Source: Lysobacteraceae bacterium (GTDB lineage Bacteria; Pseudomonadota; Gammaproteobacteria; Xanthomonadales; Wenzhouxiangellaceae). From it: 16,415 bases of DNA. Position 1 is the first letter of the stretch. The number at the start of each line of letters is the position of its first letter. The position numbers and the translations under genes are program-made. Shown one piece after another: positions 1 through 6,709 of this stretch. The stretch lies in contig JAIVHD010000014.1 of NCBI GenBank assembly GCA_020201235.1, forward strand, positions 1 through 16,415. Reading direction: 5' to 3'. The notes under the pieces are model-generated. The model worked only from the letters and a program-made list of their open reading frames with translations, ran no database searches and was not told where the DNA came from.

Positions 1-16
1 GCGTAACCTTATGAAT

Positions 17-525
17 TCACGGAAAAATCAAAAAAAGCCCATTTCCACCGCTTAAATGTCTTAGTTTGCCGTCAGAATCGTCACTGTAGGCTGAGGGCGT
101 CTCGCGCAGCGACCACTGTCAGTCTTGCCCATCGATCGCGCGGTGGCGAAGGTTGGCGGCGAAGCGCCGGAACGTTTCGAGGAATTCCGTGCTTCCGACC
201 GCGACCGACTGGCTCCACGCTGGAACTCGTTTCGGTGCAGTGTCACGTGGCGCTGCGTCGACCGATCCGGCAAGCGTTTGCTGAATCCGTTGCAGGCCAT
301 TGAGTCAGCCGGATATTTCCCATTGCGCCGGGTAAAACACGGCCCCGGCACGCACCATGTTCAAGTCGAAACGCTTTCTGGCCTGAAACAGCCAGCGACG
401 CCAGTCACGGCTGAATTACAGCAAAAACTCACGCCGATGGCAGCGCTGCGTGAGCTGCCAGATCTGGTCAGGGATGAAGTGACGATTGGCGCGCCTTTGG
501 TCGCAAACCGCCCCAGCCACGCCAC
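17..525 (-). pseudogene. REP-associated tyrosine transposase (RAYT, Y1_Tnp) remnant
   Basis: Reading the minus strand across frames gives pieces typical of RAYT transposases, which are single-strand HUH nucleases related to IS200/IS605. From about 525 downward: VAWLGRFATKGAP, then (other frame) FIPDQIWQLTQRCHRREFLL, a stop codon, FSRDWRRWLFQARKRF, and directly LNMVRAGAVFYPAQW, another stop, then WSQSVAVGSTEFLETF, and after a frameshift WSLRETPSAYSDD near the end. The block between ARKRF and LNMVRAG, which in the family carries the HUH motif and much of the catalytic core (roughly 70 residues, estimated from memory of the family), is absent at about 358-363. With at least two internal stops, a core deletion and frameshifts the gene cannot make an active enzyme. 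Family assignment rests on the RCHRREF, NMVRAG and SxAVGSxxF motifs, which I recognise with good but not absolute certainty. Confidence 0.72.
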
Positions 526-547
526 CTGGCGTGAATAAGGCGGGCTG
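517..547 (+). repeat. Terminal motif of the dispersed repeat family beside the RAYT remnant
   Basis: The segment ends GTGAATAAGGCGGGCT, nearly identical to the right end of the repeat at 14344-14365 (GTGAATAAGCCGGGCT) and to the reverse complement of the left end at 1260-1273. It lies immediately upstream of, and partly overlapping, the first codons of the transposase remnant. A looser copy in opposite orientation (CCTTAT then TTCACG) lies at about 7-20 near the other end of the remnant. The two could be the ends of the parent element. Confidence 0.5.
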
Positions 548-746
548 AACAGAATCCTGCGGCGCGGGGCGGCACCCTGGTTACACTCCAGCAACAGGCC
601 CGTGTTGAACTCGTAACCCCGGTTTTTGCAGGTGCTGGTTGGGGCTCGCTGCGGATCGTCGATTGATGCTGGAAGGTCGTGGCTGTGCTGCAGGGTGGTG
701 ACCGTTATCGAAAACCCAGCAGCCATTGTTGTGGAAACCTCTGAGA
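548..746. other. Gap with no recognised gene; possible truncated reading frame
   Basis: No recognisable gene. On the minus strand a frame opens with ATG at 726, diverging from the Zur-box-like site at 749-765, and runs for about 60 codons (MAAGFSITVTTLQHSHDL...) before entering the repeat end at 547. It could be the 5' stub of a gene interrupted by the RAYT element, but I do not recognise the protein and the frame may be chance. Confidence 0.3.
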
Positions 747-748
747 AA

Positions 749-765
749 ATGTTATATCATTACAT
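749..765. promoter_or_regulatory. Zur-box-like operator upstream of merC-family gene
   Basis: The 17 bases ATGTTATATCATTACAT form an imperfect palindrome. Against the core of the gammaproteobacterial Zur box (ATGTTATAWTATAACAT) the first eight bases and the last four match, with about two mismatches in total. It lies 21 bp before the merC-family start codon, where a repressor would block the promoter. Zinc-dependent repression by Zur is inferred from the match. Confidence 0.65.
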
Positions 766-786
766 CTTTGCATTAGCGGTGTCGCC

Positions 787-1203
787 ATGGACGTGGTATT
801 GAAAACAGAGCGCTCGCGCGAGTGTCCGGTCGGCTGGCTGGATCGGCTTGGCATTGGCATCTCAGGGTTCTGCCTGCTTCAGTGCCTGGCGCTTCCGCTA
901 ACGATGCTTTTTGCGCCGACGGTCAGCGTCGGCTTTTTCAATCACGAGATCTTTCACCTGGTGTTGCTGGCCGTGATCGTACCGGTCAGCCTGCTGGCGT
1001 TTGCGCTGGGGTTTTTTCGGCATCGCAATGCGCGGATGTGGATCCCGGCCGGCATCGGCTTCGCGCTGTTGGTCCTGGCAGCGATTCTTGAACAGCGCCA
1101 TGTTCTGGGGCAGGGCTGGATTGCGGCCGTAACTTCGGCCGGTGGTCTGGGCTTGATTATGGGTCACCTCCTGAATCTGCGTGGAAAAAGCGCGCCACGC
1201 TGA
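787..1203 (+). CDS. MerC-family small membrane protein
   Basis: This 138-residue protein fits the MerC family (mercury-uptake inner-membrane proteins and their chromosomal relatives). It has about four hydrophobic segments and the family's early cysteine motif in the first helix (GISGFCLLQCLALPLTMLF, Cys at about 33 and 37), followed by a Pro-containing helix. No mer genes lie nearby, so resistance to mercury is not implied. The Zur-box-like site 21 bp upstream points instead to induction under zinc starvation, and a role in metal transport or membrane metal handling is inferred. The start at 787 follows the operator closely, and no strong ribosome-binding site is visible. The gene appears monocistronic; a repeat element begins about 57 bp after the stop. 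Confidence 0.8.
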   Translation: MDVVLKTERSRECPVGWLDRLGIGISGFCLLQCLALPLTMLFAPTVSVGFFNHEIFHLVLLAVIVPVSLLAFALGFFRHRNARMWIPAGIGFALLVLAAILEQRHVLGQGWIAAVTSAGGLGLIMGHLLNLRGKSAPR

Positions 1204-1259
1204 ATTGTTGCCGGGCCCGTCCAGACGCACCGAACGTGGTCTTTCTGACATAATTGCTT

Positions 1260-1391
1260 AGCCCGGATTATTCACCACCCCACCTACTGCGGTGCCGGCA
1301 GGCCCCGCGTCGGTGTGCTCGGTCGCGAGACGCCCCGGCCACAGGGCCTATCGACTGCTCACGACGGTGGGGTGGTGATTCACAGCCGGGG
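1260..1391. repeat. Dispersed repeat copy A (MITE/BIME-like, about 130 bp)
   Basis: Terminal inverted repeats are visible: CCCGG, then CACCACCCCACC at 1273-1284, with its exact reverse complement GGTGGGGTGGTG at 1366-1377 followed by CCGGG at about 1386-1390. The interior has TACTGCGGTGCCGGCAGG and GTGCTCGGTCGCGAGACGCC, both recurring in other copies (11971-12174 and 14210-14365). There is no coding potential. It fills most of the gap between the merC-family and DUF962 genes. Confidence 0.8.
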
Positions 1392-1497
1392 TAATTGAGT
1401 TGCGACTCCGTGGCGCAAGCCTGGCGCGATGGCAAGTTCCTGGTTTGCTGCGCCATGATGGTGCGGCCATCCAGTATCCGAATCCCGGGAGGTTGAA

Positions 1498-1800
1498 ATG
1501 CAACCGTCGTTTTCGAGCTTTCGCGAATTTTATCCATACTATCTGGCCGAACATGCCGATTTACGATGCCGGCGTATGCATTTTGCCGGTAGCTGGCTGG
1601 TCATCGCGGCATTGCTGGCTGGCATTTTTGTATCGCCGTGGTGGTTTTTGGCCATGCCGCTGGCCGGCTACGGGTTCGCCTGGGTTGGCCATTTGGTTTT
1701 TGAAAAGAATCGGCCGGCGACCTTCAGCTATCCGGCCTACAGCCTGGCCGGCGACTGGGTCATGTTTTTCGACATTTTGCGCGGAAAAGTGCGCATCTGA
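1498..1800 (+). CDS. DUF962 / Mpo1-like membrane protein
   Basis: This 100-residue protein matches the DUF962/Mpo1-like family from end to end: FREFYPYYLAEHADLRCRR at the start, MHFAGSWLVIAALL, a helix pair, then GYGFAWVGHLVFEKNRPATF and YSLAGDWVMFF. Yeast Mpo1 is an Fe(II)-dependent dioxygenase in alpha-oxidation of 2-hydroxy fatty acids. The conserved polar residues that probably bind metal are present (His19, His28, His65 and the EKNRP segment at 69-73). The length is normal for the short bacterial members. A good ribosome-binding site, GGGAGG at 1487-1492, lies 5 bp before the ATG and fixes the start. The bacterial substrate is not known to me, so fatty-acid or membrane-lipid metabolism is inferred from the family. 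Confidence 0.85.
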   Translation: MQPSFSSFREFYPYYLAEHADLRCRRMHFAGSWLVIAALLAGIFVSPWWFLAMPLAGYGFAWVGHLVFEKNRPATFSYPAYSLAGDWVMFFDILRGKVRI

Positions 1801-1830
1801 TCTAAATCTGGCTAAGGAGTCCCGCTTTTG

Positions 1831-1851
1831 TTCGCCTGCAAGCAGGCTCCT
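1831..1851. repeat. Short palindromic repeat (REP-type)
   Basis: The core GCCTGCAAGCAGGC (1834-1847) has 6-bp arms, flanked by TTC and TCCT. This unit (AGGAGCCTGCTTGCAGGC on the other strand) resembles extragenic palindromes common in Pseudomonas and Xanthomonadales genomes. It lies 30 bp after the DUF962 stop and could form a hairpin in that transcript. The rest of the gap to 2011 holds the 18-bp repeat at 1866-1883, a small CGTAG/CTACG stem near 1989-2006, and nothing else recognised. Confidence 0.55.
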
Positions 1852-1865
1852 GAAAAGAGCCAATC

Positions 1866-1883
1866 CTTCTGATTGTATTCGTA
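1866..1883. repeat. 18-bp repeat, copy 1
   Basis: CTTCTGATTGTATTCGTA occurs here and again without mismatch at 6677-6694, where it abuts the right end of dispersed repeat copy B. The two sites are nearly 5 kb apart and non-coding, so this is probably part of another intergenic repeat. Confidence 0.6.
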
Positions 1884-2011
1884 ACCCCAACGGTGCATAA
1901 CGTCGAGCCGGAATCGCTACGCTGCCCGGTATAGCCGCCGTCGTACATCAGGTCGCGGGGCCTGTGTACTCGCGGTGCCAATCCTCACGTAGAGTGAAGC
2001 TACGCTGCGGT

Positions 2012-2931
2012 TTACAACTGCATGCCGTCGGAATACCCCAGTTCTATCAATTCACGACAGAATTCGGCTTCGAACAGCAGATAGCTCGGCAATCGTCCCG
2101 GGCCCCATGCGCCTACGCCCCTGAGCAGCGTTCTTACGCTTGCCGGCACCCGGTGCAGATGCCGGTTTGAAATTTCGCGCAGGTCTTTGCTGGGCTGAAT
2201 CAACAGTGCCTCGACCTGGCGTAGGTCGCTTTGGTCCCGACGGTCCGGGTGCAAGTGCCGCAGGGTTTCGTTGATGCGTTTCAGGCGGCCCAGGTCATTG
2301 GCCAGGTAATCCATGAAGATGACGTCGAGCAGGTAACCGCCAATTTCACCCAGCGACGGATATTTGCTGCACTCGCGGGGTTCGGGGTCAGGCAACTCGT
2401 CGCGTGTTCCGATGATCAGCATGCGATCGGCACCCATTCGGATCGGCGGGCTCAAGGGCGTGGTGTGACGCATGCCGCCGTCGCCGAAGTATTCGTTTCC
2501 GATTCGTCTTGCCGGGAACAGCAGCGGCAGCCCGGCACTGGCAAGGAGGTGCAGAGCGTCGATTTTGGCGCGCACACCAGCACGCTTGTGAAGCGACCAG
2601 GCCTCGATTTCTTCGCTAGCCTGAAAGAACGTGACCGCACGCGATGTGGCATAGCCCGAGGCGGTCACCAGCAGTGCCTTTAGGTGGCCTTCCTCGATCG
2701 CCCGATGAATGCCGGCACGGTCGAGTTCGCGCTGGAGGAGTTCGCCCAGCGGGCTGTTGTCGAGCAACGATTTCGGGTTGGCCAGGCCAAGTCCGCCGAG
2801 CGTCATCGAGCCCAGCCAGTGCAGGCCGGTGGGCCCGGCAGATACTCTGCCAGGGCCTTGAGAACGCCCACCTGGTAGGCACCTCTGGCACCACCGCCGG
2901 GCAGCATTAGAGCCGGGCGACTCACTCGCAC
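2012..2931 (-). pseudogene. Patatin-like phospholipase, internally deleted and frameshifted
   Basis: The N-terminal part, read from GTG at 2931 or 2925, carries the patatin oxyanion motif (LMLPGGGARGAYQVGVLKAL) and then meets a stop about 36 codons in. The remainder is in another frame: WLGSMTLGGLGLANPKSLLDN, then NEYFGDGGMRHTTPLSP with the catalytic Asp of the DGG motif, ending at 2012. Between the two parts, at about 2825-2842, the block that should contain the GXSXG nucleophile serine (GTSAG in relatives, roughly 60 residues) is missing. Family members are Ser/Asp dyad lipid acyl hydrolases of about 330-350 residues. Without the serine and with the frame broken this copy should be inactive. 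A minus-strand frame at 2922-3194 overlaps its start. Recognition of the family is confident; whether the lesion is real or an assembly artefact is open. Confidence 0.85.
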
Positions 2932-3194
2932 CCCTGAACGAGGAGTGGCCCGGGCCTGTCGGGTTGCAGCCTTGCATCCAGACCTTGGTTACCCGACGAC
3001 CAGCAAGGCTGGGGCGAGCGGGTGAGTAGCGCGTGGATGCAGCTTTTGGCATGGCCGGACAGGGCTTCAAACATGCCATACCCGGTATCGTGAACAAGCC
3101 TGGCAAGGGCCAGCCAACCTGACCTGAGCGGGCTTGCGATACGGACCCGGTCAATCGGGGGTCGAGGCGCTTGTTCGAGGCGAACCGGTGTCAT
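2922..3194 (-). CDS. Doubtful hypothetical protein upstream of the patatin gene
   Basis: An uninterrupted 90-codon frame begins at ATG 3194 and ends overlapping the patatin GTG start (GTGCGAGTGA), an arrangement typical of translational coupling. I recognise no domain. Codon third positions are less GC-biased than in neighbouring genes and no ribosome-binding site is visible. A 19-bp inverted repeat at 3210-3228 lies just upstream. It may be a chance frame in the patatin leader. Confidence 0.25.
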   Translation of the reverse strand: MTPVRLEQAPRPPIDRVRIASPLRSGWLALARLVHDTGYGMFEALSGHAKSCIHALLTRSPQPCWSSGNQGLDARLQPDRPGPLLVQGCE

Positions 3195-3209
3195 AGGCCG
3201 CTAATGTAC

Positions 3210-3228
3210 CATTCAGTCCAATTGAATG
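3210..3228. promoter_or_regulatory. 19-bp inverted repeat, possible operator
   Basis: CATTCA at 3210-3215 and TGAATG at 3223-3228 are perfect 6-bp arms separated by 7 bp, in a locally AT-richer stretch. It lies upstream of the minus-strand frame at 3194 and the patatin gene, and downstream of the SPOR gene stop. The size and symmetry fit a TetR-type operator. No regulator is encoded nearby, so the function is a guess. Confidence 0.35.
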
Positions 3229-3308
3229 TTGGGTCTTTCGCGTCTGTTTTGGTTCGCAGCTTCGACGGTACGGCAGGCGGCAGGCGTGAGGTCATTGCCA
3301 CGAGGTTC

Positions 3309-3863
3309 TCAACCGTCGCGCAAGACCATTGCTTCGAAGCCGTTATCGAGCAGCTGGCGTCGAGCGCTGTCGGCCGTGCGGGCGGTTTCAAACGGTCCCA
3401 GGCGTACCCGGTGCCAGCGCTGGTCGTTGACCGTGACTTGCTGGATGTTGGCCACGAGACCCAGCAAGGCAAGCCTGGCCTTCAGGCTTTCGGCGTCGTC
3501 ACCTGAGCGAAACGAGCCGATCTGGATAACATACCGACCGCCTGCGGCGGTGGCCGGCTGGTCGGGATTGTTGCGAGCCCGCTGCTCGATTTCACTATTG
3601 GGTACGATGACTTCGATTTCGGGCAAGACCGTGAAGAACTCGTATTGGTTGTTGCCGGCGCGATCGTCGGTGCCGGGCGACTCGATAATCGGCGGCTCGT
3701 CGCGGCCGCTGGGCGGCCCCTGTAAGGCTTCGTCGCCGCGCGGCAGGTAGCCTCCCATCCATGCGAGCAGGGCGACGCCAAGTCCGCACAGCAGGCCGGC
3801 TGAGAAGGTCAGGAAACCCAGCGAGCCGTTCGAACGGCCTCGACGTGCCTGCTTACGCGCCAT
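3309..3863 (-). CDS. SPOR-domain membrane protein (FtsN-like)
   Basis: This 184-residue protein has a short basic cytoplasmic N-terminus (MARKQARRGR), one transmembrane helix at about residues 15-40, a periplasmic linker with the segment YEFFTVLPEIEVIVP (74-88), and a C-terminal SPOR domain at about 108-184 (YVIQIGSFRSGDDAESLKARL ... WHRVRLGPFETARTADSARRQL). SPOR domains bind septal peptidoglycan stripped of stem peptides, so it probably acts at the division site, like FtsN. Its ATG overlaps the argS stop by one base (TAATG), implying translational coupling; argS followed by a SPOR protein is a common gammaproteobacterial pair. The hslVU genes that often follow are not here. It is much shorter than E. 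coli FtsN, so I do not use that name. Confidence 0.88.
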   Translation of the reverse strand: MARKQARRGRSNGSLGFLTFSAGLLCGLGVALLAWMGGYLPRGDEALQGPPSGRDEPPIIESPGTDDRAGNNQYEFFTVLPEIEVIVPNSEIEQRARNNPDQPATAAGGRYVIQIGSFRSGDDAESLKARLALLGLVANIQQVTVNDQRWHRVRLGPFETARTADSARRQLLDNGFEAMVLRDG

Positions 3864-5623
3864 TACATCTGCTCCGGTGCATTGACTCCGAGGATGCCGA
3901 GACCGGCGGCCAGCACGCTGCGCACCGCCACGATCAGATTGAGCCGGGCGTTTCGCAGGTCGTCGTTTTCGACCAGGATTGGCGTGGCGTTGTAATAGGT
4001 GTGGAAAAGGCCGGCCAGTTCATGCACGTAATGGGCGATGTCGTGTGGAGACCGGCGCCGGGCCGAAGACTCGATGATTTCCGGCCAGCGACCCATGGCC
4101 TGCATCAGCTTGCGCTCTTGCTTTTCCGCCAAGTGCTTCAGGGCCGCATCGCCGATTGCGGAGTTGTGCTTCATGCCGCGTCCTTCAAGTTGCCTGAAAA
4201 TGCTGAAAATTCGTGCGTGAGCGTACTGGACGTAGAAAACCGGATTTTCGTTGGCGTGCGATGTGGCCAGGTCGAGGTCGAAGTCAAGGTGTTGTTCGTG
4301 CGAGCGCATAATGTAGAAGTAACGCGCGGCATCGTTGCCGACCTCTTCGCGCAAGCGCCTGAGCGTCGTGAATTGGCCCGATCGGGTTGACATTGAGATC
4401 TGCTTGCCTTCGCGGTACAGGATGGCAAACTGAACGAGTTGGAACTCCAGACGATCAGGATCCTCGCCAAGCCCGCGGGCTGCGGCTTTAAGGCGCGGGA
4501 CGTAGCCATGGTGATCTGCGCCGAAGATGTAGATCAGCGTGCCGGGACAGCGCTCGAGCTTGTCGAGCAAATAGGCGATGTCGGAAGCGAAGTAGGTCGT
4601 GCGGCCATTTTCGCGCACGACTACGCGGTCTTTGTCGTCGCCCAGCTCCGATGACCGAAACCAGCGCGCGCCGTTTTCGGTATACAGCCAGCCTCCGGCT
4701 TCCAGGCGCTCAATGGCACGCTCCAGTGCGCCGTTGAGGTCCAGTTCGCGCTCGGAGAACCAGCGGTCGAAGACCGCGCCAAATTCTTCGAGATCTTCGC
4801 GAATGTCTGCCAGCATGGCTTCTAGCGCTGCCTGGAAGCACGCCTCGTAACCGGATTCGCCGAGCATTCGGCGCGCCGTGGCGATTAACGCGTCGATATA
4901 GATTTCCTTGTCGCCGCCGTCCTTTTCGTCGGCCGGCAGGTCGGCACCGATAGTGCGCGCCGGATGTCGCAGGTCATCGCCATGCCGGTTACGCACGCTG
5001 CGCGCGATGTCGTAGATGTATTCGCCACGATAGCCATTGTCCGGAAAGGGTACGGCTTCACCGCACAGTTCCAGGTAACGCAGCCAGACAGACACGGCAA
5101 GGATGTCCATTTGCCGACCATGATCGTTGACATAGTATTCCCGATGGACCCGATGGCCGGCGGCCTTCAGGATGGCCGAGAGCGATGCGCCGTACGCCGC
5201 GCCTCGACCATGGCCAACATGCAGTGGTCCGGTCGGGTTGGCGCTGACGTATTCGGCCAGAATGTCGGGCTGGCTTCCAGGGGGCAGGTGGCCAAACCTG
5301 GCGTCGCTCGCCAGTACTTCACGTACGACCGAGCGCAGATGATGTTCACTGGCAACAAAATTGAGAAAGCCAGGACCGGCGACGGTGACCTCGGCTACCC
5401 GCTTCGAGGCCGGCAGTTTACTGACAATCAGTTCGGCGATAGCGCGCGGCTTCATTTTGGCCGGACGGGCCAGGAGCAAGGCGATATTGCAGGCATAATC
5501 GCCGTGCTCCGGGTCACGCGGCCGGTCGATCTGAACTTCCGAATCGAGCTCGCGTGGCAACTGCCCGTCGCGCTTCAGATAGCCAAGGGCCTGGTTGATC
5601 AATTCTTCGATGTGCGCGCGCAT
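3863..5623 (-). CDS. argS: Arginine--tRNA ligase (ArgRS)
   Basis: This 586-residue cytoplasmic class I synthetase charges tRNA-Arg with arginine. Visible parts, in order: an N-terminal Add1 domain (1 to about 95, with the DPEHGDYACNIAL segment), ANPTGPLHVGHGRGAAYG with the HIGH-type motif HVGH at 135-138, the catalytic Rossmann domain with YIFGADHHGYVPRLKAA, KQISMSTRSGQF in the KMSKS position (about 410), and a C-terminal DALR anticodon-binding domain beginning near VQYAHARI. The length matches the family (E. coli 577) and nothing is missing, unlike several neighbours. The Lys-less form of the KMSKS motif is usual in ArgRS. Translation starts at ATG 5623 without a clear ribosome-binding site. 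A possible minus-strand -10 (TACAAT, 5662-5667) precedes it, and a DnaA-box pair lies a further 30 bp upstream. Confidence 0.97.
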   Translation of the reverse strand: MRAHIEELINQALGYLKRDGQLPRELDSEVQIDRPRDPEHGDYACNIALLLARPAKMKPRAIAELIVSKLPASKRVAEVTVAGPGFLNFVASEHHLRSVVREVLASDARFGHLPPGSQPDILAEYVSANPTGPLHVGHGRGAAYGASLSAILKAAGHRVHREYYVNDHGRQMDILAVSVWLRYLELCGEAVPFPDNGYRGEYIYDIARSVRNRHGDDLRHPARTIGADLPADEKDGGDKEIYIDALIATARRMLGESGYEACFQAALEAMLADIREDLEEFGAVFDRWFSERELDLNGALERAIERLEAGGWLYTENGARWFRSSELGDDKDRVVVRENGRTTYFASDIAYLLDKLERCPGTLIYIFGADHHGYVPRLKAAARGLGEDPDRLEFQLVQFAILYREGKQISMSTRSGQFTTLRRLREEVGNDAARYFYIMRSHEQHLDFDLDLATSHANENPVFYVQYAHARIFSIFRQLEGRGMKHNSAIGDAALKHLAEKQERKLMQAMGRWPEIIESSARRRSPHDIAHYVHELAGLFHTYYNATPILVENDDLRNARLNLIVAVRSVLAAGLGILGVNAPEQM

Positions 5624-5697
5624 GATGAGTGGGGCAGAATGACCGGTGTGAGCAAACCGGTATTGTAGCCGGGCTCGTCTGGATCGGCTGGACGGCG

Positions 5698-5732
5698 TTA
5701 TCCACAGAGACTGTGGATAACGTTGTGGGTAA
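5698..5732. promoter_or_regulatory. DnaA-box cluster in the argS / carbonic anhydrase gap
   Basis: TTATCCACA at 5698-5706 and TGTGGATAA at 5712-5720 are two perfect DnaA-box consensus sequences, inverted and 5 bp apart. TGTGGGTAA at 5724-5732 differs by one base, and TGTGCATAA at 5900-5908 also by one base. The cluster lies beside an AT-rich stretch. It may be a DnaA-controlled promoter, a DnaA-titration site or part of a replication origin; the sequence does not decide which. Confidence 0.7.
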
Positions 5733-5775
5733 TATCCACTCGCATGGCTGAAGCCCCCTTGATGGCGATAACTCT

Positions 5776-5880
5776 GAGGATTGGTTAAAAATGAATCACC
5801 TCATTTAAATTATTTATAAACAAATACTTACGCGTGTTTATGAATGTTCAATCTTCGCTACGCCCGACAAATTGCTGTTT
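5776..5880. other. AT-rich stretch beside DnaA boxes
   Basis: This interval is strikingly AT-rich for the window; the run 5805-5827 is TCATTTAAATTATTTATAAA-type sequence and is almost entirely A/T. It lies 50-150 bp from the DnaA-box pair and upstream of the carbonic-anhydrase promoter. It could be a duplex-unwinding element or simply an UP-type promoter region. No gene is seen in it. Confidence 0.5.
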
Positions 5881-5881
5881 T

Positions 5882-5909
5882 TTGAACTTGATATGACACT
5901 GTGCATAAT
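5882..5909 (+). promoter_or_regulatory. Sigma70-type promoter for the gamma-carbonic-anhydrase gene
   Basis: TTGAAC (5882-5887) and CATAAT (5904-5909) are 16 bp apart. Transcription would begin near 5916, giving a leader of about 32 bases to the ATG at 5948. A DnaA-box-like TGTGCATAA overlaps the -10. Confidence 0.55.
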
Positions 5910-5947
5910 GACAATTTATGGTCCTGCTTGAGATCAAGGAAAATGTG

Positions 5948-6499
5948 ATGACGTTAACAATACGTAAATTCGGAAACGTTCGACCTGTCATCGGTGAACG
6001 GGTCTGGCTGGATCCGGCATCGACGCTGATCGGGGATGTGCACCTGGGGGCGGATTGCTCGATCTGGCCCGGCGTGGTCCTGCGTGGCGATGTCAACCGG
6101 ATTCGGGTCGGGCAGCGCACCAACATTCAGGATGGCTGCATCGCTCACGTCACTCACGATGGACCGCTTTCACCCGGCGGTTTGCCGCTGATCATCGGCG
6201 ACGATGTAACGGTGGGTCATGCGGCCGTTTTGCACGCCTGTACCATCGGCAATCGATGCCTAATCGGCATGAGCGCGCTGCTGCTCGATGGCGTGGTTGT
6301 CGAAGACCAGGTCATGGTCGCGGCTGGTAGCTTGGTCAGTCCCGGAAAGCGGCTGGAATCGGGCTGGTTGTATCGCGGCAGCCCGGCACGGCCGGCACGG
6401 CGGTTGGACGAGGGCGAAATCGAGATGCTGCGCTATTCCGCCGAACATTACGTGCGCCTTAAGGACCGGTATCTGCAGGACCACCGGCAGGACGAATGA
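5948..6499 (+). CDS. Gamma-carbonic-anhydrase-family protein (YrdA-like)
   Basis: This 183-residue left-handed beta-helix (hexapeptide-repeat) protein closely resembles E. coli YrdA and relatives: SIWPGVVLRGDVNRIRVG, TNIQDGCIAHVTHDG, IGDDVTVGHAAVLHACTIGN, IGMSALLLDGVVVEDQVMVA, and the C-terminal ESGWLYRGSPARPARRL. The histidines that bind zinc at subunit interfaces in this family are present (His67/His70, His91, His96). It probably forms a cytoplasmic trimer; carbonic anhydrase activity is known for some family members and not shown for many YrdA-type ones. I set the start at ATG 5948, because AAGGA at 5936-5940 is well placed and the promoter puts transcription start near 5916; the in-frame ATG at 5918 would leave almost no leader. 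The gene is monocistronic and is followed by repeat copy B. Confidence 0.9.
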   Translation: MTLTIRKFGNVRPVIGERVWLDPASTLIGDVHLGADCSIWPGVVLRGDVNRIRVGQRTNIQDGCIAHVTHDGPLSPGGLPLIIGDDVTVGHAAVLHACTIGNRCLIGMSALLLDGVVVEDQVMVAAGSLVSPGKRLESGWLYRGSPARPARRLDEGEIEMLRYSAEHYVRLKDRYLQDHRQDE

Positions 6500-6505
6500 A
6501 CTGAC

Positions 6506-6676
6506 CCCGGTTTATTCACCACCCCACCTCCTGCGGCACCGACAGGTCCGGAGGTCGGGGTGTTTCGCGACCGGGTGCACCGGAAACTTACTCGGCTGTT
6601 CGGTGGGGACTCGCTTGGCTGCAACACGCCGCAGATGTCGAGCCTGACGGCGTTGCAGTGGGGCGGATGTTGAATA
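6506..6676. repeat. Dispersed repeat copy B
   Basis: It begins CCCGGTTTATTCACC, with CACCACCCCACC at 6517-6528 exactly as in copy A, followed by the diverged interior CTCCTGCGGCACCGACAGG. The other end is degenerate (GTGGGGCGGATGTTGAATA, about 6658-6676). It lies 7 bp after the carbonic-anhydrase stop, between convergent genes. Confidence 0.7.
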
Positions 6677-6694
6677 CTTCTGATTGTATTCGTA
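6677..6694. repeat. 18-bp repeat, copy 2
   Basis: Identical to 1866-1883. Here it directly follows dispersed repeat copy B and ends 16 bp before the stop codon of the amidase gene. Confidence 0.6.
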
Positions 6695-6709
6695 CGGCGT
6701 TAGAGTAGA

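Noticed and set aside
3761..4390. Long plus-strand open frame (209 codons) and others up to 5668 opposite argS
   Set aside because: They are antisense to a complete, well-conserved argS in a GC-rich genome; such shadows are expected and show no domain of their own.
5918..5947. Upstream ATG for the carbonic-anhydrase-family gene
   Set aside because: The predicted transcription start is near 5916 and the good ribosome-binding site AAGGA (5936-5940) serves the ATG at 5948.
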